A program made the translations under genes and the position numbers. Shown here piece after piece: positions 36,501-44,057 of a DNA stretch of 64,000 bases. The notes below the pieces were generated by a model, which saw only the letters and a list, made by a program, of their open reading frames with translations, did not search any database and was not told the origin of the DNA. The stretch is from assembly GCA_946480085.1 (NCBI GenBank), contig CAMLHZ010000001.1, positions 744,001 through 808,000 on the forward strand, written 5' to 3'. Origin of the DNA: an uncultured Flavobacteriales bacterium. GTDB taxonomy: Bacteria; Bacteroidota; Bacteroidia; Flavobacteriales; Crocinitomicaceae. Positions within the stretch are counted from its first letter, which is position 1. Each line of letters begins with the position of its first letter.

Positions 36501-37819
36501 TTCTTTGTTTTTGGGTTGTATCTGCACAAGCTTTCCCCAAATGCAGAATACCAAAATTCTTCTCCATCAAAATAGATCATGGAGCAAGATTTTCCATTTA
36601 CATAAGGGAAGTTCGCGTTAACAATGGTTTGCCCTTTGAGTAGATAAATTCCTTTTTCAGTTGCCAGGTAAACCTCGTCTTTTGTTTCTGCAACACCAAA
36701 GGCGCGCATATTAATGTTTTTAAAAGGCATTTCACCGGTTATCGATCCAATGTAAAGCCCTTTTCTGAAGGTGGAGATTAAATCTGTATTGGTTGATTTA
36801 ACGTGATAAATGGTTCCAATTCCTAAGGTGTTGATTTGACTTAGCGAAGCAACTTTTGTAAACGGTTCTTTGGTGATTTTAATCACACCACCTGTATAAT
36901 TGATCCAGAAAGAATGATCAGCATCGATGTAAACTGCATCAATTTCTTTCAGGTCTTCGCTGCTATTATTGAAAACGTGTTTGTAGCTATTTTTTTCAAA
37001 AGTGTATAGTTCTCCATCGGCAGTGTGGAAAAAGGCATTGTTATCTCTAACCGCCACTAAGTCTATTTCTGAAGTAAACGTTTTGGCAGATGTAACGATT
37101 CCGGTGGTGGATTTCAGCGGAGCCCCAAAAGAAGAAATGGAAATTTCCGTGTAATATTTTCCCTTACCATGGAAAAGTTTTAGTCTGTTTTTATGAAAAG
37201 TGGCAAAATCAATGTTTTCCGGAATGCTGAATTTTTTTAGCCAATTTGAAAGTTTGAGGATCTTGCTTTTAGTTACAGCAAAATTTCCCTGGTTTGTTAG
37301 ATAGATAACAGCATTGGGTACTTTTATCAATTGTTTTAATCGAAAATCATGATTTTTGCTTTTCAGCGATTTAAGCAGTTTTCCTTTGGCTGAGATCAGT
37401 TGAATTTCGTAATCGGAAATAATGGTGAAATTGGATTCTACCAAAGACATTCCTCGAACATCTCCAACCGATACTGGTTTGTAAATGTATTTGTATTGAT
37501 TGTTTTTTAACTCATAAACACCATCAAATAAACTGGCAAAATAGATGTGATTGTGATCGATCGGATAAATATGAGAAACGTGGATAGCGTTTGAAGAGGT
37601 GTAATTTCCAATTTCATAGAAACTATGTCCGTTAAACTGCATGAGTCCGGCACCATCTGTTCCTATCCAGATATATCCTTTATCGTCTTGTGCCGTAGAA
37701 AGGGTCGATTCTGAACTTAGTCCGTTTCTGTGATTATACTTTTTGAACGTGTGAAGTTGTCCAAAGGATTGGAGTGAGAAAAGAAAAAACGTCAGTAATA
37801 ATAAGTGCGTAAATCTCAC
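33578..37819 (-). CDS. Propeller / multi-TM / PAS / SpoIIE-type protein phosphatase
   Basis: A 1413-residue membrane receptor. The signal peptide MRFTHLLLLTFFLFSLQSFGQ is followed by Reg_prop blades (RNGLSSESTLSTAQDDKGYIW, IGTDGAGLMQFNG) to about residue 620 and a Y_Y_Y-like domain (SYRILGYSNKWSDL). One TM helix lies near residues 718-738 and about six more near 765-925. Two PAS domains follow (~935-1160; the second starts NYESLVENAKDLIFNTD). A SpoIIE/PP2C phosphatase domain is C-terminal (FFKPKDIVSGDFYW, LADCSGHGISGAF). The architecture suggests phosphatase activity on Ser/Thr controlled by an outside signal and by PAS ligands (inference). The start codon is GTG, the only one giving the signal peptide. 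It overlaps the permease 3' end by 12 bases. Confidence 0.88.
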   Translation of the reverse strand: MRFTHLLLLTFFLFSLQSFGQLHTFKKYNHRNGLSSESTLSTAQDDKGYIWIGTDGAGLMQFNGHSFYEIGNYTSSNAIHVSHIYPIDHNHIYFASLFDGVYELKNNQYKYIYKPVSVGDVRGMSLVESNFTIISDYEIQLISAKGKLLKSLKSKNHDFRLKQLIKVPNAVIYLTNQGNFAVTKSKILKLSNWLKKFSIPENIDFATFHKNRLKLFHGKGKYYTEISISSFGAPLKSTTGIVTSAKTFTSEIDLVAVRDNNAFFHTADGELYTFEKNSYKHVFNNSSEDLKEIDAVYIDADHSFWINYTGGVIKITKEPFTKVASLSQINTLGIGTIYHVKSTNTDLISTFRKGLYIGSITGEMPFKNINMRAFGVAETKDEVYLATEKGIYLLKGQTIVNANFPYVNGKSCSMIYFDGEEFWYSAFGESLCRYNPKTKKSWHYSGISVNFPKYFYNGQKDFTGKKVYLGSNYGIWVFDKNKEKFTPLSRFNQYGSYCGNSIKDKFGTLWFTLDKAIVGITKSENYVVISDKKKLESTLLYTLNTDRYGNLLIGTNKGINVIKVDAEGNVLNQQNYSHFEGFEGYETNMRSSYQDDQRIYVGTIEGLFEINSSILEHFPVPPKPIISKPYEDNPSSIYNSHKLEVYSFSCILPKSKGISYSYRILGYSNKWSDLTKVSEISLPELSDGDYVLQVRATYDGIHFSPIATEKIQIRLPLYKNKWFLVLIVILLGILNLAFLEWSKNFKSNKTIDTKILTLDTRLIPKLIFFCFVASIILPLIINTVQSDFVVDSVIIFIQSGAILTLYFISKFAIEKIRLLPLIMFAAYGTYGIVILSSFYSIYDSNLHPYPVIQLCILTSVMPFLFSRIRIVIFTSVAQLVISVCLIIVLNETIYNELLFIIAVVISSALVVIFSFVRLDSLDKLIFVNGIINRGNVISISFDENNIITYCSENISNYFAFESEFITGKPTSIFNDIVVDEELRESKLTELFVDGKSINMPMLSKDGKLIWVEWACKELSQETKVIMGQDITEKLLISTNYESLVENAKDLIFNTDINGHFLFVNEFTKKLLGYREESLIGTDSLKLIVPEYQKFVQDFYSEQFKNRNKYSYLEYPIRNKAGKIFWLGQNLTLVFEPGSRDRVSGFMVLARDITEKRANDLLMEQQNKEIAQSIKSAKRIQSNLLPGLESFQSNFAESFIFFKPKDIVSGDFYWIEQLDNKVIVTLADCSGHGISGAFLTILGYNLLNQIVLERRICDADVIINTMGDEIQKALKIKSSEKMHREMDLLVLVFEGDSVSVASNGVGLIHASETTVQHYRNTINSDKSKVEKLVLQLKTDDTLYLLTDGYKKQSGALAGKKFGSSRLVEFIEKIHPESLVLQKKFFENTIRNWSEGHDQNDDITVIGLRNFKLPV

Positions 37820-37884
37820 AAAGTAGCGTTAAGGATTCGAAGTTACAATAATTCTGATTATTTCGCTTGTTATCCTAAATGCTT

Positions 37885-39030
37885 TTAGCTTACCACTTTC
37901 AAGTCTTCAGCAACCTGTCTTCCAGTTACTTTACAGTTTTCTAAGTTCGGGCCGTAGATTGTAACATGTCCCATTTTACGGAAGGGTTTTGTGTTTTCTT
38001 TTCCGTATAAATGAATAGCAACTCCGGGTTTACGCATCACTCCTTCAATTCCTGAATATTTTGCAGGTCCTTCGAAGCCTTCTTCTCCTAAAAGATTGAT
38101 CATAACACCAGGGAAAATAATATCTGAAGAACCAAGCGGAGCATTTACAATACTTCTCAAATGCTGTTCAAATTGAGAGGTGTAGTTGCATTCAATTGTA
38201 TGGTGGCCTGAATTGTGAGGACGAGGAGCAATTTCGTTGATCAGGATTTCATTTTCAGCAGTTAAAAACAGTTCAACAGCCAATATTCCAACCATATCCA
38301 ACTCATTAATTACTTGTAAAGCTAATGTTCGGGCTTTTTCTTCAACGGTTGAATCAATATCTGCTGGAGCAAATAGAAATTCAACGAGGTTTGCAGTTTC
38401 ACTGAATTCACATTCCACAGTTGGGTAAACCACGGTTTCCTTGTTTTCATTTCGTGCCACAATAACAGATAATTCCTTTGTAAACGGAACCATTGTTTCT
38501 ATGATACACGGTGCGTCGAAAGCGTTTTCTAAATCATTCTGATTTTTGATGATTTGAACACCTTTTCCATCGTAACCACCTTTTCTCAACTTTAAAACGA
38601 ATGGAAACTCAGGATGATTCGCTAATAATTCAACTTTGTTATCTACTAACGTAAAAGCGGAAGTTGGCAGACCTTTTTCAGCATAAAATTGCTTTTGTAA
38701 ACCTTTGTCCTGAACAATTGAAAGTACACGAGGTTGAGGAAAAACCTTCACCCCATTTCTTTCTAATTCTTCTAAAGCCTGCACATTCACGTGTTCAATT
38801 TCAATGGAAACAAGGTCTTTGTCTTTTCCAAAATCGATCACAGTTTGATAGTCGGTTAAACTTCCGTGAGTAAATGAACTAGCAAGGTTTTTACATGGTG
38901 CATTTTCATCCGGATCGAGGCAGTGAACATGAACATCATAATTCATTGCTTCTTGAATGAACATGCGCCCTAGTTGTCCGCCACCGAGCATTCCAATTTT
39001 GAATTGTTTACCGATCCATTGCTTTTTCAT
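37885..39030 (-). CDS. purK: N5-carboxyaminoimidazole ribonucleotide synthase PurK
   Basis: A 381-residue ATP-grasp enzyme. It starts with GMLGGGQLGRMF (nucleotide-fold loop), continues with SIEIEHVNVQALEEL, PQPRVLSIVQDKGLQK, FPFVLKLRKGGYDGKGV (ATP-binding) and EIAPRPHNSGHHTIE (metal/ATP site). It uses ATP and bicarbonate to make N5-CAIR from AIR in de novo purine synthesis; PurE, encoded at 49747, performs the next step. The gene is divergent from hpt across an AGAC-repeat region. Confidence 0.95.
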   Translation of the reverse strand: MKKQWIGKQFKIGMLGGGQLGRMFIQEAMNYDVHVHCLDPDENAPCKNLASSFTHGSLTDYQTVIDFGKDKDLVSIEIEHVNVQALEELERNGVKVFPQPRVLSIVQDKGLQKQFYAEKGLPTSAFTLVDNKVELLANHPEFPFVLKLRKGGYDGKGVQIIKNQNDLENAFDAPCIIETMVPFTKELSVIVARNENKETVVYPTVECEFSETANLVEFLFAPADIDSTVEEKARTLALQVINELDMVGILAVELFLTAENEILINEIAPRPHNSGHHTIECNYTSQFEQHLRSIVNAPLGSSDIIFPGVMINLLGEEGFEGPAKYSGIEGVMRKPGVAIHLYGKENTKPFRKMGHVTIYGPNLENCKVTGRQVAEDLKVVS

Positions 39031-39034
39031 GACG

Positions 39035-39068
39035 CAAAAATAGAAAATAGACTGAAGACTCGAGACAA
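39035..39068 (-). promoter_or_regulatory. purK promoter, with -33 in the AGAC repeat
   Basis: On the minus strand TTG (39068-39066), a 23-base spacer and TATTTTTG (39042-39035), a full -7 match. The TTG is part of a TTTTGTC unit of the adjacent repeat, the same arrangement as at the ABC exporter promoter. The leader is only about 5 bases past the -7 element. Confidence 0.5.
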
Positions 39069-39200
39069 AAGACTTGAGACTTATTCTAGCTGAAGCGTGA
39101 AAACAGATGTTCTATTTGAATAATCATAAAGAAAATAAATCCCACTTTTTTGACTGAATTGAGTCTTTTGTCTTTGGTCTTTGGTCTGACGTCTTTCAAT
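39048..39200. repeat. Intergenic AGAC-unit inverted repeat, copy 2
   Basis: The left arm (GACTGAAGACTCGAGAC, AAAAGACTTGAGAC) and right arm (GAGTCTTTTGTCTTTGGTCT, TTGGTCTGACGTCTTT) are inverse series of the same degenerate unit. The middle contains AGCTGAAGCG, recalling AAGCGAAGCGG in copy 1, and GACTGAATTGAGTC, recalling ACTGAATTGGTC in copy 3. It fills the divergent purK-hpt region. Confidence 0.75.
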
Positions 39201-39216
39201 TCTCCTCGAAAAATCT

Positions 39217-39224
39217 TAATTTCG
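39217..39224 (+). promoter_or_regulatory. -7-like element of hpt
   Basis: TAATTTCG differs from TAnnTTTG at one base; the same variant is seen at 51615 with a well-spaced TTG. TTTC stands 20 bases upstream. The leader would be about 15 bases to the GTG at 39245. Confidence 0.35.
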
Positions 39225-39244
39225 CACACAAATTACGCGAGCAA

Positions 39245-39775
39245 GTGCTTCAAATACACGACAAAACATTTGAGATTTTCATTGGCAAAGACGAGATTCA
39301 ATCTGAGATCAAGTCTTTAGGCAAGCAGATTACAGCAGATTATACAGGAAAGGAAGTGGTGTTCATCGCTATCCTGAATGGTTCGTTCATGTTTGCTTCC
39401 GATTTGATGAAAAGTGTGAATTTACCGTGTGAAATCTCCTTTATTAAGGTGAGTAGTTATCACGGTACAAACACAACGGGTCGGGTAGATGAGGTGATTG
39501 GTTTAAATACTTCCATCAGTGGAAAACATGTTGTTTTGATAGAAGATATTGTAGACACAGGAATTACAATGAACAAGGTATTTACATTGCTGGAATCAGA
39601 AGAGCCGGCAAGTATTGAAATTGTTTCCTTATTGTATAAGCCTGAGGCGTTCAAAGGCAAACATGAACCTAAGTACGTTGGGTTTTCTATTCCAAATAAA
39701 TTCGTCGTTGGTTACGGATTGGATTATAACGAACACGGTAGAAATACTGAGGATATCTATCAATTGAAAGATTAA
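39245..39775 (+). CDS. hpt: Hypoxanthine phosphoribosyltransferase
   Basis: A 176-residue type I phosphoribosyltransferase. The PRPP-binding loop is VVLIEDIVDTGITM; the family also shows VVFIAILNGSFMFASDL near residue 40 and KFVVGYGLDYNEHGRN near the end. It converts hypoxanthine (and guanine) plus PRPP to IMP (GMP). GTG is used as start: no in-frame ATG lies before homology begins, and a promoter-like element is about 20 bases upstream. adk follows after 10 bases. Confidence 0.93.
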   Translation: MLQIHDKTFEIFIGKDEIQSEIKSLGKQITADYTGKEVVFIAILNGSFMFASDLMKSVNLPCEISFIKVSSYHGTNTTGRVDEVIGLNTSISGKHVVLIEDIVDTGITMNKVFTLLESEEPASIEIVSLLYKPEAFKGKHEPKYVGFSIPNKFVVGYGLDYNEHGRNTEDIYQLKD

Positions 39776-39785
39776 AAGAAAAGCT

Positions 39786-40355
39786 ATGTTGAACATCGTA
39801 TTATTCGGACCTCCGGGAGCAGGTAAAGGAACTCAATCTGAGCGTCTTATTGAAAAATATGGATTGGTACATTTATCTACCGGCGACATTTTCCGTGCAA
39901 ACATCAAGGGTGAAACAGAACTTGGTTTGTTGGCTAAAAGCTATATGGATAAAGGGAATCTCGTTCCAGATGAGGTAACTATCAATATGTTGAAGTCGGA
40001 AGTGTTGAAAGCAGAGAACGCGAAAGGTTTCATTTTCGATGGTTTTCCGCGTACGAATGAACAGGCAAAAGCTTTAGATGCTTTTTTAGAAAGTATTGGA
40101 ACTTCGATTTCCTTGATGTTAGGTTTAGAGGTACAAGAAGAAGAATTACGTGTGCGTTTGAAGAATAGAGCAGAAGTTAGCGGTCGACCAGATGATGCTA
40201 ACCCTGAAATTATTCAAAACCGCATTGACGTTTACAATAGAGAAACAGCGCCGGTGAAAGAATTTTATTCGGCACAAAATAAATACATAGGCGTAAACGG
40301 AGTAGGATCGATCGACGAGATTACTCAGCGCTTGTTTGAAGCAATTAATAAATAA
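39786..40355 (+). CDS. adk: Adenylate kinase
   Basis: A 189-residue P-loop kinase: Walker A GPPGAGKGTQ, AMP-site residues HLSTGDIFRA and GFIFDGFPRTNEQA, and the short LID segment RAEVSGRPDD. The LID lacks zinc cysteines and the longer insert, so this is the short form usual in Bacteroidota. It catalyses AMP + ATP to 2 ADP. Being 10 bases downstream of hpt, it is likely co-transcribed, linking purine salvage to nucleotide interconversion. Confidence 0.96.
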   Translation: MLNIVLFGPPGAGKGTQSERLIEKYGLVHLSTGDIFRANIKGETELGLLAKSYMDKGNLVPDEVTINMLKSEVLKAENAKGFIFDGFPRTNEQAKALDAFLESIGTSISLMLGLEVQEEELRVRLKNRAEVSGRPDDANPEIIQNRIDVYNRETAPVKEFYSAQNKYIGVNGVGSIDEITQRLFEAINK

Positions 40356-40437
40356 GACAAGGGACTTAAGACAAAAGACAAAGGACTGATTCAAACTGAA
40401 TTGGTCTGGAGCAAAGCGGTCTTTAGTCTATGGTCCA
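40356..40437. repeat. Intergenic AGAC-unit inverted repeat, copy 3
   Basis: The left arm (AAGACAAGGGACTTAAGAC, AAAAGACAAAGGAC) is followed by the inverse arm (GGTCTGGAGCAAAGCGG, TCTTTAGTCTATGGTCC). It lies between adk and obg on the same strand and ends 12 bases before the obg ATG. The core GCAAAGCGGTCTTTAGTCT matches copy 1 closely. Confidence 0.75.
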
Positions 40438-40448
40438 ACATCCATAAT

Positions 40449-41441
40449 ATGGCATCCGATAATTTTGTTGACTACGTAAAAATAAACTGTACTTCCGGAA
40501 CCGGAGGAGGTGGCTCTGCGCATTTTCGCCGAGAGAAATACATTCCTCAAGGTGGACCTGATGGCGGTGATGGTGGTCGTGGTGGACACATTATCGTTCG
40601 CGGAAATAAACAAATGTGGACTTTACTTCACCTGAAGTATAGCAAGCATTTAAAAGCCGGACATGGTTCTCCGGGTGGTGGTGGACTTCAAACCGGAAAA
40701 CAAGGTCAGGATAAGTACATTGAAGTTCCGATGGGAACGATTGCCAAAGATGCTGAAACTGGTGAAGTGCTCTTCGAAATCACGGAAGATGGAGAAGAAA
40801 AAATCTTGGTTCCGGGTGGACGTGGTGGTTTAGGAAACGATCACTTTAAGTCGGCAACGAATCAAACACCGCGTTTTGCGCAACCGGGAGAGCCAGGAAT
40901 TGAAGCCTGGATGATTCTGGAAATGAAAGTACTTGCCGATGTTGGTTTGGTTGGTAAACCAAATGCCGGAAAAAGCACCCTGCTTTCTGTATTATCAGCT
41001 GCAAAACCTGAAATTGGTGATTATCCATTTACAACACTTCGACCTAATTTAGGAATTGTGGAGTACCGTGATTTACGTTCATTCGTAATGGCTGATATTC
41101 CCGGAATTATAGAAGGTGCTCACGAGGGAAAAGGACTTGGTCTTCGTTTTCTGCGTCACATTGAGCGTAATTCTTGTTTGTTGTTCATGGTTCCTGCAGA
41201 TGCAGATGATATCAAGCAGGAATACGAATTGCTGTTGAACGAATTGAAGCAGTACAATCCGGAATTGTTGTTGAAAGAACGCATTTTGGCGATCACGAAA
41301 AGTGATATGCTGGATGACGAATTAAAAGCAGATATCCGTAAGGATTTACCGGATGTTTCATACATTTTCATTTCGTCTGTTGCTCAGCAAGGATTGTTAG
41401 AATTGAAAGATCTTATCTGGTCGAGATTAACGCATGTTTGA
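40449..41441 (+). CDS. obg: GTPase Obg (CgtA)
   Basis: A 330-residue protein. The N-terminal glycine-rich Obg fold ([33 protein letters not shown]) is followed by a G domain with [11 protein letters not shown] (G1), [28 protein letters not shown] (G3) and TKSD (G4). Obg acts in late assembly of the 50S ribosomal subunit and in the stringent response. The C-terminal OCT domain is absent, as is common. The frame runs back to 40401 within the repeat, but [12 protein letters not shown] is the normal family start. The stop overlaps the PAP2 gene start by 8 bases. Confidence 0.95.
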   Translation: MASDNFVDYVKINCTSGTGGGGSAHFRREKYIPQGGPDGGDGGRGGHIIVRGNKQMWTLLHLKYSKHLKAGHGSPGGGGLQTGKQGQDKYIEVPMGTIAKDAETGEVLFEITEDGEEKILVPGGRGGLGNDHFKSATNQTPRFAQPGEPGIEAWMILEMKVLADVGLVGKPNAGKSTLLSVLSAAKPEIGDYPFTTLRPNLGIVEYRDLRSFVMADIPGIIEGAHEGKGLGLRFLRHIERNSCLLFMVPADADDIKQEYELLLNELKQYNPELLLKERILAITKSDMLDDELKADIRKDLPDVSYIFISSVAQQGLLELKDLIWSRLTHV

Positions 41442-42024
41442 ATACCTTGAGTCAATAGATAGGGATATTGTTGTTGCGATTAACGGAACACATAATGCCT
41501 TCTTTGACGAATTATTCTGGTTGATTTCAAATACTTTATTTTGGAGCCCGCTTTATATTTTTGTCCTTCATCATGTTTGGAAAGCATACCAATGGAAAAA
41601 TCTCTTGATCTTTCTGGGATTGGTGGTGCTAATGATTGTCATTACTGACAGATCCTCGGTACTTCTTTTTAAAGAGACAGTACAACGTGCTCGACCATCC
41701 CACAACTTATTGATTATGGATCAGCTTCATTTTTACCTCAAGAAAAATGGTCAATATTACGTTGGTGGTCCTTATGGTTTTATCTCTTCACATGCTGTAA
41801 ACTTTTTTGCCATTACTTTATTTGCGGGAATGTCTTTGAGAAAGTATTACCCAAAAATGATCTGGATCCTATTAACTGCCGCTCTTTTGGTTTGTTACAG
41901 CAGAATTTACCTTGGAGTACATTACCTTACAGATGTGACTTGCGGTGGATTATGGGGCGCTGCCTGGGGATATGTTTTCTATCGCATTTTCATGAAGGTG
42001 AAACGTCCAGTTCTCGCTGAATAA
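41434..42024 (+). CDS. PAP2-family membrane phosphatase
   Basis: A 196-residue integral membrane protein with five or six TM helices. The three PAP2 motifs are present: [17 protein letters not shown] (a variant of PSGH with catalytic His) and [13 protein letters not shown]. The family hydrolyses lipid phosphates such as undecaprenyl pyrophosphate or phosphatidic acid at the outer face of the inner membrane. A role in recycling undecaprenyl pyrophosphate is plausible but not shown. The start overlaps the obg stop, so the two are translationally coupled. Confidence 0.88.
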   Translation: MFEYLESIDRDIVVAINGTHNAFFDELFWLISNTLFWSPLYIFVLHHVWKAYQWKNLLIFLGLVVLMIVITDRSSVLLFKETVQRARPSHNLLIMDQLHFYLKKNGQYYVGGPYGFISSHAVNFFAITLFAGMSLRKYYPKMIWILLTAALLVCYSRIYLGVHYLTDVTCGGLWGAAWGYVFYRIFMKVKRPVLAE

Positions 42025-42043
42025 AACAGTCTTCGTGATTTTT

Positions 42044-42109
42044 TCTCCCAGGGAGGTACGCGGATGAACACAGACTGCTGGATTGGCAGACAGGCTCGTC
42101 TGCGGGAGA
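42044..42109. terminator. Structured convergent intergenic segment
   Basis: TCTCCC (42044-42049) and GGGAGA (42104-42109) bracket a region containing the hairpin GCAGAC/GTCTGC near 42086-42103. It lies between the converging PAP2 and TPR-phosphatase genes and probably stops transcription. The phrase CGCGGATGAACACAGACTG inside looks like dispersed intergenic repeats I recall from other bacteria. Confidence 0.4.
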
Positions 42110-42110
42110 T

Positions 42111-44057
42111 TTACTCTAACGTAATCCCAAATACACAAACATCATCCACCTGCTCCAGCTCACCCATCCAACGCGCAAAAGTATCTTCCAAAATTGCACG
42201 CTGATTAATGGACGTTTCCGAGGTCATATTTTCCAGAATGGCTTGCAACTGTTTGTACTTGAATTTCTTTCCATTCGGTCCGCCAAACTGGTCAGCAAAA
42301 CCATCCGTGAACAAATACAGTTGACTTTTTCCTGAATAGTTAAGGTCGTACGTTCCAAAATTCGTTTTGCGGATTCCATTTCCTACCGGCATTTTGTCGT
42401 AAGGAAGAATTTGCGTTCCTTGTTCGTTAATCAAAACTGGTGCGCGATTGGCTCCGGCGTAAACAATATCCTTGGTAGTATTATCGAAACGAAGTAGAAT
42501 TCCGTCCATTCCATCGCTGTAGTTGTCTTCACTGAAATTTTCAATGAGACGAGCGCGAACAAAGTCAAAGATTTCTCCGGGTTCGGTAATTTGTTTTTCG
42601 GTGATTGCTTCTTTGAGGAAGTTGAGATTGAGGATGCTCATGAAAGCTCCTGGAACACCGTGTCCGGTACAATCACAAACGGCCAGATAGAAGTATTTTT
42701 CTGTTCTGATTGCCCAATAGAAATCACCACTTACAATGTCTTTTGGTTGAAAGAACACAAAGTAGTTCGACAAGTTATTTCGAAGTAGATTGTTACTTGC
42801 TAGAAGTGTAAATTGAATCCGTTTTGCGTAATTGATACTGTCAACGATCTCTTTTCGTTTCTCTTCGATGATCTGATTTTTGTGCTCCAAAAGTTGGTTG
42901 ATCTTCTGCTTCGCGATGTTGGAGCGTACGAAGAAAATGATGATGAAAATCAAGAAAACTCCCAAACCGATGAAGGCATAAATGGTAATTCGCTTCTTCT
43001 CTAATTCTGTTTTATTTAAGGTGTTTGATTGATTTAAGAACTGAATTTTCGCATCCTTCTGTTCCGATTTGTACTTCTCTTCCAAATCCAAAATACTCTT
43101 CTGACTTTCTTCATTGAAGACCGAATCTTTGAACTGCAAGTGGATTTTTAGTGCAGCTGTCGATGACTTGAAGTCGCCTAGTTTCTCGTATGCTTTTGAA
43201 AGCAGTAAGTTGATCTCAGAAATGTCGTGATTCGCTTTTTCATTGATTACCAAAGCTTGGGCTTTTAGGTAGGAATCAACCGCATCAGCATATTGTTTTC
43301 GAACAAAAGCTAGCTCTCCTTTTTCTTTGTATAAACCGTAAGAAGCATAGCTGAAATTTGCTCGTTTTTCCCAGGAAAAGGATTCTTCAAGCATTTTTTC
43401 GGCTTTATCTAACTGACCTAATAGACGGTAGTTTCCTGCCATGTTGCACCTGATGATACAACTCGCATATTCAATGTGAAGCTTATCGAAATTCACCATG
43501 GCACGTTCGTCCCAGGCATTCGCCAAAGCATAAGACTTAATGGTAAAATAGTAATTTCCCAGTCCGGCTGCACCAAAAGCGATGTGATTTGGAAAATGGT
43601 GTTTCACACCGATGTCGTAACACTTTTTATAGCTGTCTTTTTGCTTTTGGTTATTTTTCAGTGCTAGATGTGCATTTCCAAGTGTATTATAAATACTACA
43701 AAGTTTGTCGTAATCTTTTAGTTTTTTTGCCTGCTTTTCAGCTTCGTAAAGGAATGGCAAAGCTTTGGAATATTTACCCAGATTTACAAGATCGCGAGCC
43801 AACTGAATGTTTACAATAATTTGCTTAACGTTCGTTGGTTGGCTCTTGATGATACTTCTCACTTTCTCTAGTTGAGCAGAAGTTGAATCATCTGTTTGCT
43901 TAGAGTTTTTGATGTTCTCAAGAACTTTGTTCAGGATAATTGTATCGCCAGGTGATTTTTCAAGTTTCTGAAGTAAAGGATACAATGCATTTTTACCTTG
44001 TCCGAAAGCAAGATTAAAAAAGAGGAATAGTGAACATGTTAGTAGGAATTTCATCAT
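42111..44057 (-). CDS. TPR-containing SpoIIE-type protein phosphatase
   Basis: A 648-residue protein with signal peptide (LLTCSLFLFFNLAFGQ), periplasmic TPR-like helices at about residues 70-300, a coiled coil, one TM helix near 356-377 (YAFIGLGVFLIFIIIFFV), a linker coiled coil and a cytoplasmic SpoIIE/PP2C domain (FFQPKDIVSGDFYW, VCDCTGHGVPGAF, LFTDGFADQFGGP). The family dephosphorylates Ser/Thr, for example on anti-sigma antagonists; the target here is unknown. The upstream acyltransferase stop and this ATG overlap as TGATG, giving translational coupling. ATG 44054 is a possible alternative start. Confidence 0.88.
   Translation of the reverse strand: MMKFLLTCSLFLFFNLAFGQGKNALYPLLQKLEKSPGDTIILNKVLENIKNSKQTDDSTSAQLEKVRSIIKSQPTNVKQIIVNIQLARDLVNLGKYSKALPFLYEAEKQAKKLKDYDKLCSIYNTLGNAHLALKNNQKQKDSYKKCYDIGVKHHFPNHIAFGAAGLGNYYFTIKSYALANAWDERAMVNFDKLHIEYASCIIRCNMAGNYRLLGQLDKAEKMLEESFSWEKRANFSYASYGLYKEKGELAFVRKQYADAVDSYLKAQALVINEKANHDISEINLLLSKAYEKLGDFKSSTAALKIHLQFKDSVFNEESQKSILDLEEKYKSEQKDAKIQFLNQSNTLNKTELEKKRITIYAFIGLGVFLIFIIIFFVRSNIAKQKINQLLEHKNQIIEEKRKEIVDSINYAKRIQFTLLASNNLLRNNLSNYFVFFQPKDIVSGDFYWAIRTEKYFYLAVCDCTGHGVPGAFMSILNLNFLKEAITEKQITEPGEIFDFVRARLIENFSEDNYSDGMDGILLRFDNTTKDIVYAGANRAPVLINEQGTQILPYDKMPVGNGIRKTNFGTYDLNYSGKSQLYLFTDGFADQFGGPNGKKFKYKQLQAILENMTSETSINQRAILEDTFARWMGELEQVDDVCVFGITLE

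Noticed and set aside
31890..40437. AGAC repeats as a CRISPR array or insertion sequence
   Set aside because: The units are short, degenerate and inverted, without regular spacers, and no transposase or target-site duplication is visible.
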